A stretch of DNA of 5,914 nt from Methanobacterium sp. UBA8 (GTDB taxonomy: Archaea; Methanobacteriota; Methanobacteria; Methanobacteriales; Methanobacteriaceae), in NCBI GenBank assembly GCA_002509665.1, contig DADN01000088.1:1-5914 (forward strand). Direction: 5' to 3'. Shown piece by piece: positions 1-5,603 of this stretch. The notes under the pieces were generated by a model that was not told the DNA's origin, made no database searches, and saw only the letters and a list, made by a program, of their open reading frames with translations. The stretch's first letter is position 1; each line of letters starts with the position of its first letter. A program made the position numbers and the translations under genes.

Positions 1-1541
1 TCGATACGCAGGATCATTTCTGCAGCTTCTGCAGCGGACTGCATAGCCTGTTTTTTAACTCTCTGTGGTTCGACTACACCAGCACGGTACATGTCAGTTA
101 CTTCTCCTAAGAAGACATCTAATCCCATGTAAAGTGATTTTTCGTGTGCTGCTCTTAAGTCTACAAGAGCGTCGATGCTGTCTAAACCTGCGTTTTCAGC
201 GAGTGTTTTTGGAACAATTTCTAGAGCTTCTGCAAATGCGGAAACTGCTAACTGTTCTCTGCCGCTTATTGTGTCAGCGTATTCTTTTAACCCTTTGGAT
301 ATTGCTATTTCTGGAGCTCCTCCACCAGCAACAACCTTTTTGTCTTCTACTGTGGAAGCAACTACACCAATTGCGTCGTCGACTGCTCTTTCGATTTCGT
401 CTACAACGTGTGATGTGGAACCTCTAACCAGTAATGTAACAGCTTTTGGATCTTTACATTCTTCAACAAAGATCATGTCGTCGCCGGAGATTTTTCTTTC
501 CACTACTTTTCCAGCCTGTCCTAAGTCGTTGAAGGAGAGATCTTCAAGGTTTGATACAACTTTAGCACCAGTTGCTTTGGCGAGTTTTTCCATATCTGAT
601 TTTTTGACCCTTCTTACAGCGAGGATACCTGCTTTTGCGAGGTAGTGTTGAGCGAGGTCATCGATACCTTTTTGACAGAATAAGACATTTGCACCAGAGT
701 CTTCGACTTTGTAGATCATGTCTCTTATCATCTGTTCTTCCTGTTCGATGAATGCCTGCATTTGAGCTGGGTCTGTGATTCTGATTTCTGCGTCTACTTC
801 AGTTTCTTTAACTTCTATTGCAGAGTTGAGTAATGCGATTTTTGCATCTTCTATTTTTGATGGCATTCCTGGGTGTACTCTTTCTTTGTCAATGATTACA
901 CCTTGGACAAGTGTTGAATCGTCTACTACTGCACCATCTTTTTTCTCTATTTTTATGTGATCTTTATCAACTTCACCGTCTTCTTCAACCTGTTTAACAG
1001 CACTTACAATAAGTTCTGCCAGTGGTTTTCTAGCTTTTTCGGTTCCTTTACCTGTCATTGCAGTCATTGCAACTTTTAGGAGAGTGTCACGGTCATCAGC
1101 ATCTATTGAAATTACGTTTAATATTTCCTGAGCTTTTTCTGCTGCCTGTCTGTAACCTGTAGCGATAACAGTTGGGTGTATGTCCTGGTCTAGTAATCCT
1201 TCTGCTTTTTTGAGTAATTCACCAGCTATGATTACTGCTGTTGTTGTTCCGTCCCCTACTTCATCTTCCTGGGTTTTTGCAACTTCAACAAGCATTTTAG
1301 CTGCTGGGTGTTCAATATCCATTTCTTTAAGGATTGTTACACCGTCGTTGGTTACAACGATGTCTCCAAGGGAGTCTACGAGCATTTTGTCCATTCCTTT
1401 AGGACCTAAAGTAGTTCTTACTGTTTCAGCTAGTACTTTTCCTGCCATGATGTTCATTCTCTGAGCATCTCTGCCTAACAACCTGTTAGTGCCTTCTGGT
1501 AAAATTAAAATTGGTTGGTTTCCACCACCTAATTGTGCCAC
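1..1541 (-). CDS. thsA: Thermosome (group II chaperonin) subunit, C-terminus cut off by the window edge
   Basis: ATP-driven cytosolic chaperonin subunit that assembles into a double ring and refolds proteins inside a chamber closed by a built-in lid. Translation of the minus strand gives 513 uninterrupted residues. Family signatures are clear: [13 protein letters not shown] (42-54), [10 protein letters not shown] (62-71) and the nucleotide-binding GDGTTT (96-101). An AVDDA motif near 387-390 should hold the catalytic aspartate, and GGGAPE (406-411) follows. The visible end reads [11 protein letters not shown], so only about 25-40 C-terminal residues are missing compared with usual lengths near 540-550. 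The start is GTG at 1541, giving [10 protein letters not shown]; it is fixed by the ribosome binding site GAGGTGAT three bases upstream. It has its own promoter and no operon partner upstream. Methanogens often carry two or three paralogues, so the family call is near certain but the alpha/beta symbol is tentative. Confidence 0.97.
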   Translation of the reverse strand, partial: MAQLGGGNQPILILPEGTNRLLGRDAQRMNIMAGKVLAETVRTTLGPKGMDKMLVDSLGDIVVTNDGVTILKEMDIEHPAAKMLVEVAKTQEDEVGDGTTTAVIIAGELLKKAEGLLDQDIHPTVIATGYRQAAEKAQEILNVISIDADDRDTLLKVAMTAMTGKGTEKARKPLAELIVSAVKQVEEDGEVDKDHIKIEKKDGAVVDDSTLVQGVIIDKERVHPGMPSKIEDAKIALLNSAIEVKETEVDAEIRITDPAQMQAFIEQEEQMIRDMIYKVEDSGANVLFCQKGIDDLAQHYLAKAGILAVRRVKKSDMEKLAKATGAKVVSNLEDLSFNDLGQAGKVVERKISGDDMIFVEECKDPKAVTLLVRGSTSHVVDEIERAVDDAIGVVASTVEDKKVVAGGGAPEIAISKGLKEYADTISGREQLAVSAFAEALEIVPKTLAENAGLDSIDALVDLRAAHEKSLYMGLDVFLGEVTDMYRAGVVEPQRVKKQAMQSAAEAAEMILRI

Positions 1542-1544
1542 TAT

Positions 1545-1552
1545 ATCACCTC
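1545..1552 (-). promoter_or_regulatory. Ribosome binding site of the thermosome gene
   Basis: GAGGTGAT on the minus strand, followed by ATA and then the GTG start. It matches the anti-Shine-Dalgarno end of archaeal 16S rRNA over 8 bases and fixes the GTG as the start. It also serves as an internal ruler: the same 3-base spacing recurs at the two other GAGG(T/C)GA sites in this window. Confidence 0.9.
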
Positions 1553-1610
1553 AAATTTTTTTTAAAATAATTTTCAATTGTTTGTGTATTTTATCAATGG
1601 GTTAGAGGTT

Positions 1611-1626
1611 CTATAAGTAGTTTTCG
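1611..1626 (-). promoter_or_regulatory. BRE/TATA promoter of the thermosome gene
   Basis: The minus strand reads CGAAAA (BRE-like, 1621-1626), two bases, then ACTTATAG (TATA box, 1611-1618). The usual archaeal spacing puts the transcription start near 1589 and gives a leader of about 48 nt that includes the ribosome binding site. The order and spacing are right, but the TATA box is not a perfect TTTATATA. No heat-shock operator was recognised. Confidence 0.6.
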
Positions 1627-1658
1627 ATGAAGCTCCTATTTAATAAAAATTGTGATTT

Positions 1659-1690
1659 AAAAGAAAAATACTAAAAAAGAAAATGTTTAG
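1659..1690 (-). terminator. T-rich terminator after the transglutaminase-like gene
   Basis: Directly after the TAA stop (1687-1689) the minus strand runs TTTTCTTTTTTAG then TATTTTTCTTTT. Archaeal RNA polymerase terminates on such U-tracts. A small inverted repeat, CTAAA (1686-1690) with TTTAG (1671-1675), spans the stop codon. It lies about 35 bp upstream of the thermosome BRE/TATA, insulating that promoter. Confidence 0.6.
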
Positions 1691-2748
1691 AAAGGTAATG
1701 ACGAATAAATACCCTTCAAAATATCGTTTTTAGTGTTCCAATTACGTATTACTCCGAAATCATTGATATTGTTTGATGCATCGGCGTTAATCCATTTTCC
1801 ATTAACATATAACTGGGCCCATACATGACCACACCAGCCGCTTGAAAATTTACAGTCAGCATGCGCATACCTTGCAGGAATTCCTGCAGCCCTTGAAAGA
1901 GCCACCATAAGATGCGAGAGGTCAACACAGTTGCCCATTCTGGAGTTTAATGTGCCTATTGCTCCTCTTTTTGTATTGTAATAGAAAGAATAACTTACAT
2001 AGTCTCTTACCCAATTGAAAATATTTGTGGCCTTTTCTAGGGTAGTAAGTTTTTTAGTTACAGTTATAGTTTCCTTATATTGGCTCAACTTTTGTTGATA
2101 ATCTGCATAGTCCGCCAGATATTGATCATATTTTTGTTTAGCAGCATTGTATGATGCATTTGTCTGGTTCCAAGCATTCCATGCTTCATGATATGCAGTT
2201 TCATTTCCACTGAAATCCGCAAGTTGTGGTTCACTGCCAGGCACTGAAACTGGATCTGGATTTGCTACTGTAGTTGGTGCTGTCGGCTTTGGATTGGGAT
2301 TAGGTACGGACACATTTTTAGTTGTAGGTGTTAAACTTTTAGCAAGTGATTTTATTCTTGCATCATTGGATTGAGCATTTTTAGTTGCCTTTTTACACTC
2401 GCTGGGAGGAATATTCCTTACTTTATAAGTTGTATAAACATATTTGTAGTAGTATTTGGGCACGTACCTGTAACTGTACTTATATTTATATGTGAATTTC
2501 CACTTACCCCTGTATTTGTACCATACTTTGACCTTTGATTTTACCGGGACCTTTATTGTGTAATATACTTTAACTTTCTTTTTGACCGTTACTAAATACG
2601 CTGCATTTACCTGCAAAATACTTTCGTTTGAAGTAACATTTGCATTATCATTCGATGCAAACTGATTTTCTGTTAAAGCCGCAGAAGGAAGAATGCAGAT
2701 CATTATACTTAATGCAATTAGTAACGAAAAAAACGATTTTCGTTTAAT
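1687..2748 (-). CDS. Secreted transglutaminase-like cysteine enzyme, probable pseudomurein-wall protein, with an ATT start
   Basis: Probably exported and acting on the cell wall; a peptidase or transpeptidase on pseudomurein cross-links is inferred from the family. Numbering is for a 353-residue protein starting at ATT 2748. Residues 1-24 form a signal peptide: basic KRK, a hydrophobic run [15 protein letters not shown], then PSAA. Residues 51-108 are a Lys/Tyr-rich strand-like region with 16 tyrosines. A motif around 118-140 ([20 protein letters not shown]) follows, then a Pro-rich stretch (142-179), a helical, Tyr/Gln-rich stretch (180-230) and a transglutaminase-like core (233-353). The putative triad is Cys274 (GNCVD), His308 (CGHVWAQ) and Asp323 (NADAS). 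Cys299 and Cys306 could form a disulfide. The first in-frame ATG (2703) would remove the basic end of the signal peptide and has no ribosome binding site. The fold is confident; the exact bond acted on is not. Confidence 0.88.
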   Translation of the reverse strand: MKRKSFFSLLIALSIMICILPSAALTENQFASNDNANVTSNESILQVNAAYLVTVKKKVKVYYTIKVPVKSKVKVWYKYRGKWKFTYKYKYSYRYVPKYYYKYVYTTYKVRNIPPSECKKATKNAQSNDARIKSLAKSLTPTTKNVSVPNPNPKPTAPTTVANPDPVSVPGSEPQLADFSGNETAYHEAWNAWNQTNASYNAAKQKYDQYLADYADYQQKLSQYKETITVTKKLTTLEKATNIFNWVRDYVSYSFYYNTKRGAIGTLNSRMGNCVDLSHLMVALSRAAGIPARYAHADCKFSSGWCGHVWAQLYVNGKWINADASNNINDFGVIRNWNTKNDILKGIYSSLPF

Positions 2749-2751
2749 TTT

Positions 2752-2760
2752 ATCGCCTCC
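2752..2760 (-). promoter_or_regulatory. Ribosome binding site that selects the ATT start
   Basis: GGAGGCGAT on the minus strand is one mismatch from the ideal GGAGGTGAT. It is followed by AAA and then ATT at 2748, the same spacing as GAGGTGAT-ATA-GTG at the thermosome gene. No ATG, GTG or TTG lies in frame between this site and the ATG at 2703, some 50 bases away. It therefore points to ATT as the initiation codon. Confidence 0.8.
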
Positions 2761-2827
2761 GTGCTAACATTGCTAAATTAATTTATTTAACAAGCCACAG
2801 GACATGTTATTAATAATTTTTTTGAAA

Positions 2828-2842
2828 TATATAAATCTTTGG
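2828..2842 (-). promoter_or_regulatory. Strong BRE/TATA promoter of the transglutaminase-like gene
   Basis: The minus strand reads CCAAAGA (BRE, 2836-2842) directly followed by TTTATATA (TATA box, 2828-2835), close to the archaeal consensus. The expected transcription start is near 2806, giving a leader of about 58 nt before ATT 2748. This leader contains two short ATG frames that both stop before the gene. An AT-only inverted repeat (2843-2861) abuts the BRE. Confidence 0.8.
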
Positions 2843-2861
2843 ATTTTATTTTTAATAAAAT
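2843..2861. repeat. AT-only inverted repeat abutting the BRE
   Basis: ATTTTATT (2843-2850) and AATAAAAT (2854-2861) are perfect inverted repeats separated by TTT. They end exactly where the BRE of the transglutaminase-like promoter begins. This could be an activator or repressor site, but such repeats arise readily by chance in DNA this AT-rich. Confidence 0.35.
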
Positions 2862-3014
2862 AAGTCAATTAAATGGTTATTTAAGCTTTAAATTAGCTAA
2901 AAATAATTTTTAATATAATTTTATTTGTTGTTAAATTTAGTTCACATTTTTAATAATTCATAATTTAATATAACTTATTTTATAAAAAAAATAGTAGTTA
3001 ATACGATTTATTAT

Positions 3015-3038
3015 CTAAATTATGAGTTTAAATTTCAT
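3015..3038 (-). CDS. Seven-codon reading frame behind a strong ribosome binding site; leader peptide or gene remnant
   Basis: The minus strand reads ATG AAA TTT AAA CTC ATA ATT TAG, encoding MKFKLII. It has an excellent ribosome binding site at 3042-3049, in exactly the spacing used by the thermosome gene. A run of eight Ts (2984-2991) about 25 bases after the stop could end a short transcript. The peptide looks like the start of a signal peptide or membrane segment. It may be the remaining start of a decayed secreted-protein gene, or a true micro-ORF. Reading on past the TAG gives only about 18 more codons before the next stop. Confidence 0.3.
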   Translation of the reverse strand: MKFKLII

Positions 3039-3041
3039 ATT

Positions 3042-3049
3042 GTCACCTC
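3042..3049 (-). promoter_or_regulatory. Orphan ribosome binding site
   Basis: GAGGTGAC on the minus strand, followed by AAT and then ATG at 3038. The match to the archaeal anti-Shine-Dalgarno sequence is 7 of 8 bases with native spacing, although no full gene follows. In an AT-rich desert such a GC-bearing site is unlikely to be meaningless. A weak TATA-like TTTTTATG sits at about 3078-3085. Confidence 0.5.
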
Positions 3050-3287
3050 ATTAATAAAATTTAACTCATTGTTTCCCATAAAAATCTAAGTTTCTAAAAA
3101 TATCAAACAAATAATAGAATATAGAGCTACCCCTCTCTAAAAACCAATTTTAAAATTTTTCTTAAAAATTATTTACAAAATATAAAAAAACAAGTTAGTA
3201 ATGATGCTGATTTAATAAAAAATAGTTAAATTTAAATATTCATAAATGTGCATCTGTTTGATCACTTCAGTAAAAGAGATTATTTAT

Positions 3288-3311
3288 AAAATAGTTTTAT
3301 TTTTCTATTTT
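3288..3311 (-). terminator. Stem-loop spanning the stop codon of the coiled-coil gene
   Basis: AAAATAG (minus strand, 3305-3311) pairs with CTATTTT (3288-3294). The 10-nt loop contains the TAA stop codon (3297-3299). It is followed by a T-rich but interrupted stretch. This is a weak terminator or 3'-end stabilising element at best, since the stem is mostly A-T. Confidence 0.35.
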
Positions 3312-3812
3312 TTGCCAGAAAGTTGTTTCATTTTCCTTAAATGATTCAAAGTAACCTTTCCTTTCTAAATTTCTCAAAATGCTGTTAAAATTATCAAAAG
3401 ATAATTCTTTAAACCCAATATCAAGTATCTGTTCATAAAGTTCTTGAGTGGTGCATTTATCCATGCTCAATAACTGATAAACCTGTGATTGGAATGACGT
3501 CAGATCCTTTTTGGGCCTGGCTGTAAGTGCATCAAAGTGTATTTTAATCTTTTCAAGTTCTTTCAATTCAGCATTTTTTTCATCCAGAAAACCCATAAGT
3601 TCTGCTATTTTCTCCTCTTTCTCTTCCAGTGCCAGTTTAAGTTCCTCTATCTCTTGATTCTTTTTATTAACTAGCTCTGTATCCAATTTACCTGAATTTT
3701 TAGATTCAGTTTGACACTTCTTAAGTTCAATCTTTAATTTGCTAATTTCAAGAAGGCAAGCCTTAACCAGTTGTCTCAACTGTTCCCTTTCGTTATCTTT
3801 CAGTAATGGCAT
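3297..3812 (-). CDS. Coiled-coil protein with a probable winged-helix C-terminal domain; function unknown
   Basis: I do not recognise a named family. The 171-residue product has no signal peptide or membrane helix, so it should be cytosolic. Residues 8-95 are Leu/Glu/Lys-rich heptad-like helix, broken around 36-48 by a Ser/Gly stretch; this should form a coiled coil and a dimer. Residues 103-171 look like a winged helix: a helix at FQSQVYQLLS, a second at TTQELYEQIL, a recognition-type helix at FDNFNSILRNLERKGYF, then a wing ending in TTFWQKI. This suggests a DNA-binding or adaptor protein. The ATG at 3812 is the only normal in-frame start after an upstream stop (3828-3830), but it lacks a clear ribosome binding site. 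The gene begins 46 nt after the PAP2 stop, so either co-transcription or its own near-leaderless promoter is possible. Confidence 0.8.
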   Translation of the reverse strand: MPLLKDNEREQLRQLVKACLLEISKLKIELKKCQTESKNSGKLDTELVNKKNQEIEELKLALEEKEEKIAELMGFLDEKNAELKELEKIKIHFDALTARPKKDLTSFQSQVYQLLSMDKCTTQELYEQILDIGFKELSFDNFNSILRNLERKGYFESFKENETTFWQKIEK

Positions 3813-3844
3813 TTTATCATGTATAATTTATGTTGTACTTATTT

Positions 3845-3866
3845 TTAAGTTTAATGTTTTACTTAA
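3845..3866 (-). repeat. Inverted repeat at the PAP2 stop codon
   Basis: TTAAGT (minus strand, 3861-3866) pairs with ACTTAA (3845-3850) around a 10-nt loop. The stop codon TAA (3859-3861) sits at the arm-loop boundary. Some As and Ts follow, but no long T-run, so read-through into the coiled-coil gene is likely. Confidence 0.3.
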
Positions 3867-4458
3867 TATACGATAACTTTTCATTAAACTTTATTATATC
3901 CTTTTCAACAATTAGAATTAATAAAGCACAAAATATACCAATTAAAGCACCTGAAATCACATCAAAAGGATAATGAACTCCATTGTAAATTCTTGAAAAC
4001 CCAACTAGAGATGCAAATACCAGCAATGGATATATTAATCTACAGCTTTTACCTCTAAAACTAAAACTGTAGCTCCTGCCAATTATAATAGCCCCTATAA
4101 AAGAAGCAACTGTGTGACCTGATGGCCATGAGGAACCACTCATATCTGTTAAAACTCGTATTCCATTAAGTGCAATATATGGACGGGGCCTTGCGACAAT
4201 GTACTTTAAAATTTCAGTTAAAAAATAACCAAATACCAGGGCAACTATACAAACCAGAGCGACATTTCTGCCTTTTTTCCCACCGAATATGTACAGTAAA
4301 ACACATACTCCTATCCAAATACTGAAATAGCCTACGCTGGATATTAAAGGCATTAAAACATCAAAAACTGGATTTTGCATATTGATATTAATTAAATAGA
4401 AAATTAGAATATCTATCTGATTTAATGATGCAATTAGTCCATCTAACATACATATCAT
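3859..4458 (-). CDS. PAP2-family membrane phosphatase (lipid or polyprenyl-pyrophosphate phosphatase)
   Basis: Integral membrane phosphatase that removes phosphate from a lipid, most likely outside the membrane. In a pseudomurein-walled archaeon a likely job is recycling the polyprenyl-pyrophosphate carrier used for wall or glycan synthesis, but this is inferred. All three motifs of the family are present: K85-x6-R92-P93 (KYIVARPRP), P112-S-G-H115 (WPSGH) and S155-R156-x5-H162-x3-D166 (SRIYNGVHYPFD). His115 is the expected acid/base and His162 the phospho-accepting nucleophile, supported by Asp166. About five or six hydrophobic helices span the 199 residues, which is normal for small family members. 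The ATG at 4458 has no strong ribosome binding site. The ATG at 4449, giving MLDGLIASLN, lies 5 nt after a weak GATGAT and may be the true start. Confidence 0.93.
   Translation of the reverse strand: MICMLDGLIASLNQIDILIFYLININMQNPVFDVLMPLISSVGYFSIWIGVCVLLYIFGGKKGRNVALVCIVALVFGYFLTEILKYIVARPRPYIALNGIRVLTDMSGSSWPSGHTVASFIGAIIIGRSYSFSFRGKSCRLIYPLLVFASLVGFSRIYNGVHYPFDVISGALIGIFCALLILIVEKDIIKFNEKLSYIK
3862..3871 (-). promoter_or_regulatory. Possible TATA box for the coiled-coil gene, inside the end of the PAP2 gene
   Basis: The minus strand reads GTATATTAAG across the last codons of the phosphatase gene. It would place a start near 3842 and a leader of about 30 nt. The BRE is poor (AAAG lies 5-6 bases further upstream), so this is tentative. 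Co-transcription with the phosphatase is the alternative. Confidence 0.25.
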
Positions 4459-4485
4459 CTATTATAATTAATTAGAATAAGGAAT

Positions 4486-4533
4486 TTTCAAATACATATT
4501 GTTTGACTTTCAAGTAATTAAAGATTTTCAAGT
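4486..4533 (-). promoter_or_regulatory. Upstream region of the PAP2 gene with three ACTTGAAA-like repeats and weak TATA boxes
   Basis: On the minus strand ACTTGAAA occurs at 4526-4533 and 4508-4515, with a variant ATTTGAAA at 4486-4493. The possible TATA box AATATGTA (about 4491-4498), preceded by a CAAAC element, would start transcription near 4469. A second candidate, CATATATT (4574-4581), lies further up. The repeats could be regulatory; the spacing (18 and 22 bp) is only roughly regular. Confidence 0.35.
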
Positions 4534-4619
4534 TTTCATTAAAAAGAAAATAACATATGTACTTGATCCTTAAAATATATGATTACAAACAGCACTGCCC
4601 TTAATCCAAGTGCAAATAT

Positions 4620-4637
4620 TTAAAAATAAACTTTTAA
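4620..4637 (-). terminator. Weak terminator and stem-loop at the end of the secreted-protein gene
   Basis: TTAAAA (minus strand, 4632-4637) pairs with TTTTAA (4620-4625), with the stop codon in the 5' arm, and a run of five Ts lies in the downstream half. Slightly further on, GCACT (4609-4613, minus) and AGTGC (4592-4596) could form a second stem with a 12-nt loop. Neither is a strong terminator, but with the 175-bp gap they suggest the transcript ends here. Confidence 0.35.
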
Positions 4638-5242
4638 TCATCTAATTCACTTTTTACAGCAGTATACGTTAATGGATTTTGATAATTCCCCGAATGTACA
4701 TAAAAGGGTATGCCTAATGTTAAATATGTACTAAAATGGCTATTTGAACCACTTTTAGGCATCTTTGCAGCAATGCCCATATTTGTATCTAAAATATTTA
4801 CTGGAGAACCACCCTGCGAGTTAATTGTGAAAAGTGTTGGAGTAAATGCATTAGAACTTCCGTCTGAAAACTGCATGCTTGCAGACCTTACAAGTATGTT
4901 TATAGTCACGTCTCCATCATTTCTGACAATAATATTATTATTACCTTGACCAGTACCGCTGTAAGCTGTTTCACCACCACGAGGATTAGTATAGCCATCT
5001 GTAGTCATTGTAATAGCTGTTGGAGTAACAGTCAATGCTATATCCCTCCGAATATTTTTGTGAGTATATCCAGGAGTATCGTTTGAAGTGCCGTTTTGAT
5101 CCGTGTTTTTAACAATTAACGTTACAGTCTGTCCTGCGGAACTTGATCCTGATGCTGCTGCGTCATTGTCTCCTGCTGCAAAAGCTGCCACAAATACCAC
5201 TGCAACCATTAGAAAAACTATTGTCACTATTTTTTGAGTCAT
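4634..5242 (-). CDS. Secreted beta-strand-rich surface protein, family unknown
   Basis: A 202-residue exported protein of unknown function. Residues 1-22 are a clear Sec signal peptide: MTQK, then a hydrophobic run IVTIVFLMVAVVFVAAFA, with cleavage likely near Ala22-Ala23. A small Ala/Ser/Gly/Asp linker follows (24-38). From 39 on the sequence alternates short Val/Ile/Thr strands with Asn/Gly turns (TVTLIVKN, IALTVTPTAITM, NIIVRNDGDVTINILV, GIPFYVHSGNYQNPLTYTAV), which suggests an Ig-like beta-sandwich. There is no membrane anchor after the signal peptide. Sequons at Asn50 and Asn54 could carry N-glycans. AAAGGAG lies 6 nt before the ATG and fixes the start. Its upstream neighbour encodes a membrane-anchored surface protein, so this may be a partner subunit, though the two have separate transcription signals. 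Confidence 0.85.
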   Translation of the reverse strand: MTQKIVTIVFLMVAVVFVAAFAAGDNDAAASGSSSAGQTVTLIVKNTDQNGTSNDTPGYTHKNIRRDIALTVTPTAITMTTDGYTNPRGGETAYSGTGQGNNNIIVRNDGDVTINILVRSASMQFSDGSSNAFTPTLFTINSQGGSPVNILDTNMGIAAKMPKSGSNSHFSTYLTLGIPFYVHSGNYQNPLTYTAVKSELDD

Positions 5243-5248
5243 TTATTT

Positions 5249-5255
5249 CTCCTTT
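5249..5255 (-). promoter_or_regulatory. Ribosome binding site of the secreted-protein gene
   Basis: AAAGGAG on the minus strand, six bases before the ATG at 5242. It confirms the start and therefore the signal peptide. Confidence 0.8.
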
Positions 5256-5292
5256 ACCCCATCATATACATTATATACAGCATATTAAATTA

Positions 5293-5306
5293 GTGAAAAT
5301 ATTCAC
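5293..5306. promoter_or_regulatory. Operator-like palindrome GTGAA-N4-TTCAC
   Basis: GTGAA (5293-5297) and TTCAC (5302-5306) form a perfect inverted repeat around AATA. The site lies between the TATA box (5308-5315) and the predicted transcription start (near 5286), where archaeal repressors commonly block polymerase recruitment. A lone half-site GTGAA sits upstream at 5377-5381. The cognate regulator is unknown; it differs from the GGAA-N6-TTCC operator of the methanogen nitrogen repressor NrpR. Confidence 0.5.
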
Positions 5307-5307
5307 A

Positions 5308-5315
5308 GATATAAA
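5308..5315 (-). promoter_or_regulatory. TATA box of the secreted-protein gene
   Basis: TTTATATC on the minus strand, preceded by AATAATCAG as a weak BRE. It predicts a start near 5286 and a leader of about 44 nt. A second TATA-like sequence at 5270-5278 is too close to the ribosome binding site to be useful. Confidence 0.65.
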
Positions 5316-5581
5316 CTGATTATTGGATAAAATGTGATATTGTTGTTACTATGTATAAATATTATGTATTTATTTTGTGAAATGGATTAAAATAGTGCTT
5401 CAAATGTAATAAAATAATATTTTTAATTATATTTATCTATTTACGAGAATATTTGGTATTAAAAATAGCCTAATGTTAATTAAAAAAATAATTACGAAAA
5501 AATAGAATGTCAATTAAAAAAAAAATAGTTCCCACAATTACATGGTTTAAAAATACAAATAACGCTTTTAAATAAATTAAA
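5316..5581. other. AT-rich gap between the two surface-protein genes
   Basis: No gene is visible on either strand. The right end holds T-tracts on the minus strand, including ten Ts (5516-5525), that should stop transcripts from the anchored-protein gene. The left end leads into the secreted-protein promoter. The rest is featureless AT-rich DNA. Confidence 0.6.
5515..5526 (-). terminator. T10 tract, archaeal terminator
   Basis: Ten consecutive Ts on the minus strand (5516-5525), about 65 nt beyond the stop codon of the anchored surface-protein gene. It probably acts as a backup terminator behind the stem-loop at 5582-5603. Confidence 0.5.
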
Positions 5582-5603
5582 AAAGGAAATTATTTTTTCC
5601 TTT
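5582..5603 (-). terminator. Stem-loop terminator with the stop codon in its loop
   Basis: AAAGGAAA (minus strand, 5596-5603) pairs perfectly with TTTCCTTT (5582-5589). The six-base loop AAATAA contains the stop codon TAA (5590-5592). A T-rich stretch follows. The two central G-C pairs make this more than AT noise. Confidence 0.6.

Larger units (their letters stand above)
2767..3296. other. 530-bp AT-rich intergenic region
   Basis: I find no credible gene of normal length here on either strand. The right-hand part holds the tail of the coiled-coil gene transcript, with T-runs on the minus strand (for example 3184-3190). The middle holds an isolated ribosome binding site with a 7-codon frame (3015-3049). 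The left part holds the transglutaminase-like promoter (2828-2842). One GC-richer patch at 3122-3139 stands out from very AT-rich surroundings. The region may be a decayed gene or the site of a short RNA; no homology could be tested. Confidence 0.6.

Noticed and set aside
65..1464. Several plus-strand open frames (65-427, 175-645, 775-960, 1180-1464)
   Set aside because: They lie antisense to the thermosome gene, whose minus-strand translation is a perfect family match. Their products are low-complexity Leu/Ser/Thr-rich and lack ribosome binding sites.
2753..2805. Short upstream frames in the transglutaminase-like leader (ATG at 2805, and ATG at 2770 giving MLARRR)
   Set aside because: Neither has a ribosome binding site of its own. 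The second ends one base before the ATT-proximal AAA, which could hint at translational coupling, but this is as likely chance.
3120..3140. Possible tRNA fragment or integration site (minus strand GGGGTAGCTC)
   Set aside because: It resembles the A-box region of a tRNA over a few bases only. No T-arm, anticodon arm or acceptor pairing follows.
3154..3170. AATTTTT-CTT-AAAAATT inverted repeat
   Set aside because: A purely A/T stem in very AT-rich DNA, not placed at a gene end or promoter.
4710..4949. Plus-strand open frame of 79 codons
   Set aside because: It is the antisense shadow of the secreted-protein gene, with no ribosome binding site or recognisable domain.
4634..5242. Type IV pilin-like protein
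   Set aside because: The hydrophobic segment precedes a normal Sec-type cleavage site. There is no charged-Gly/Ala prepilin site ahead of the hydrophobic run.
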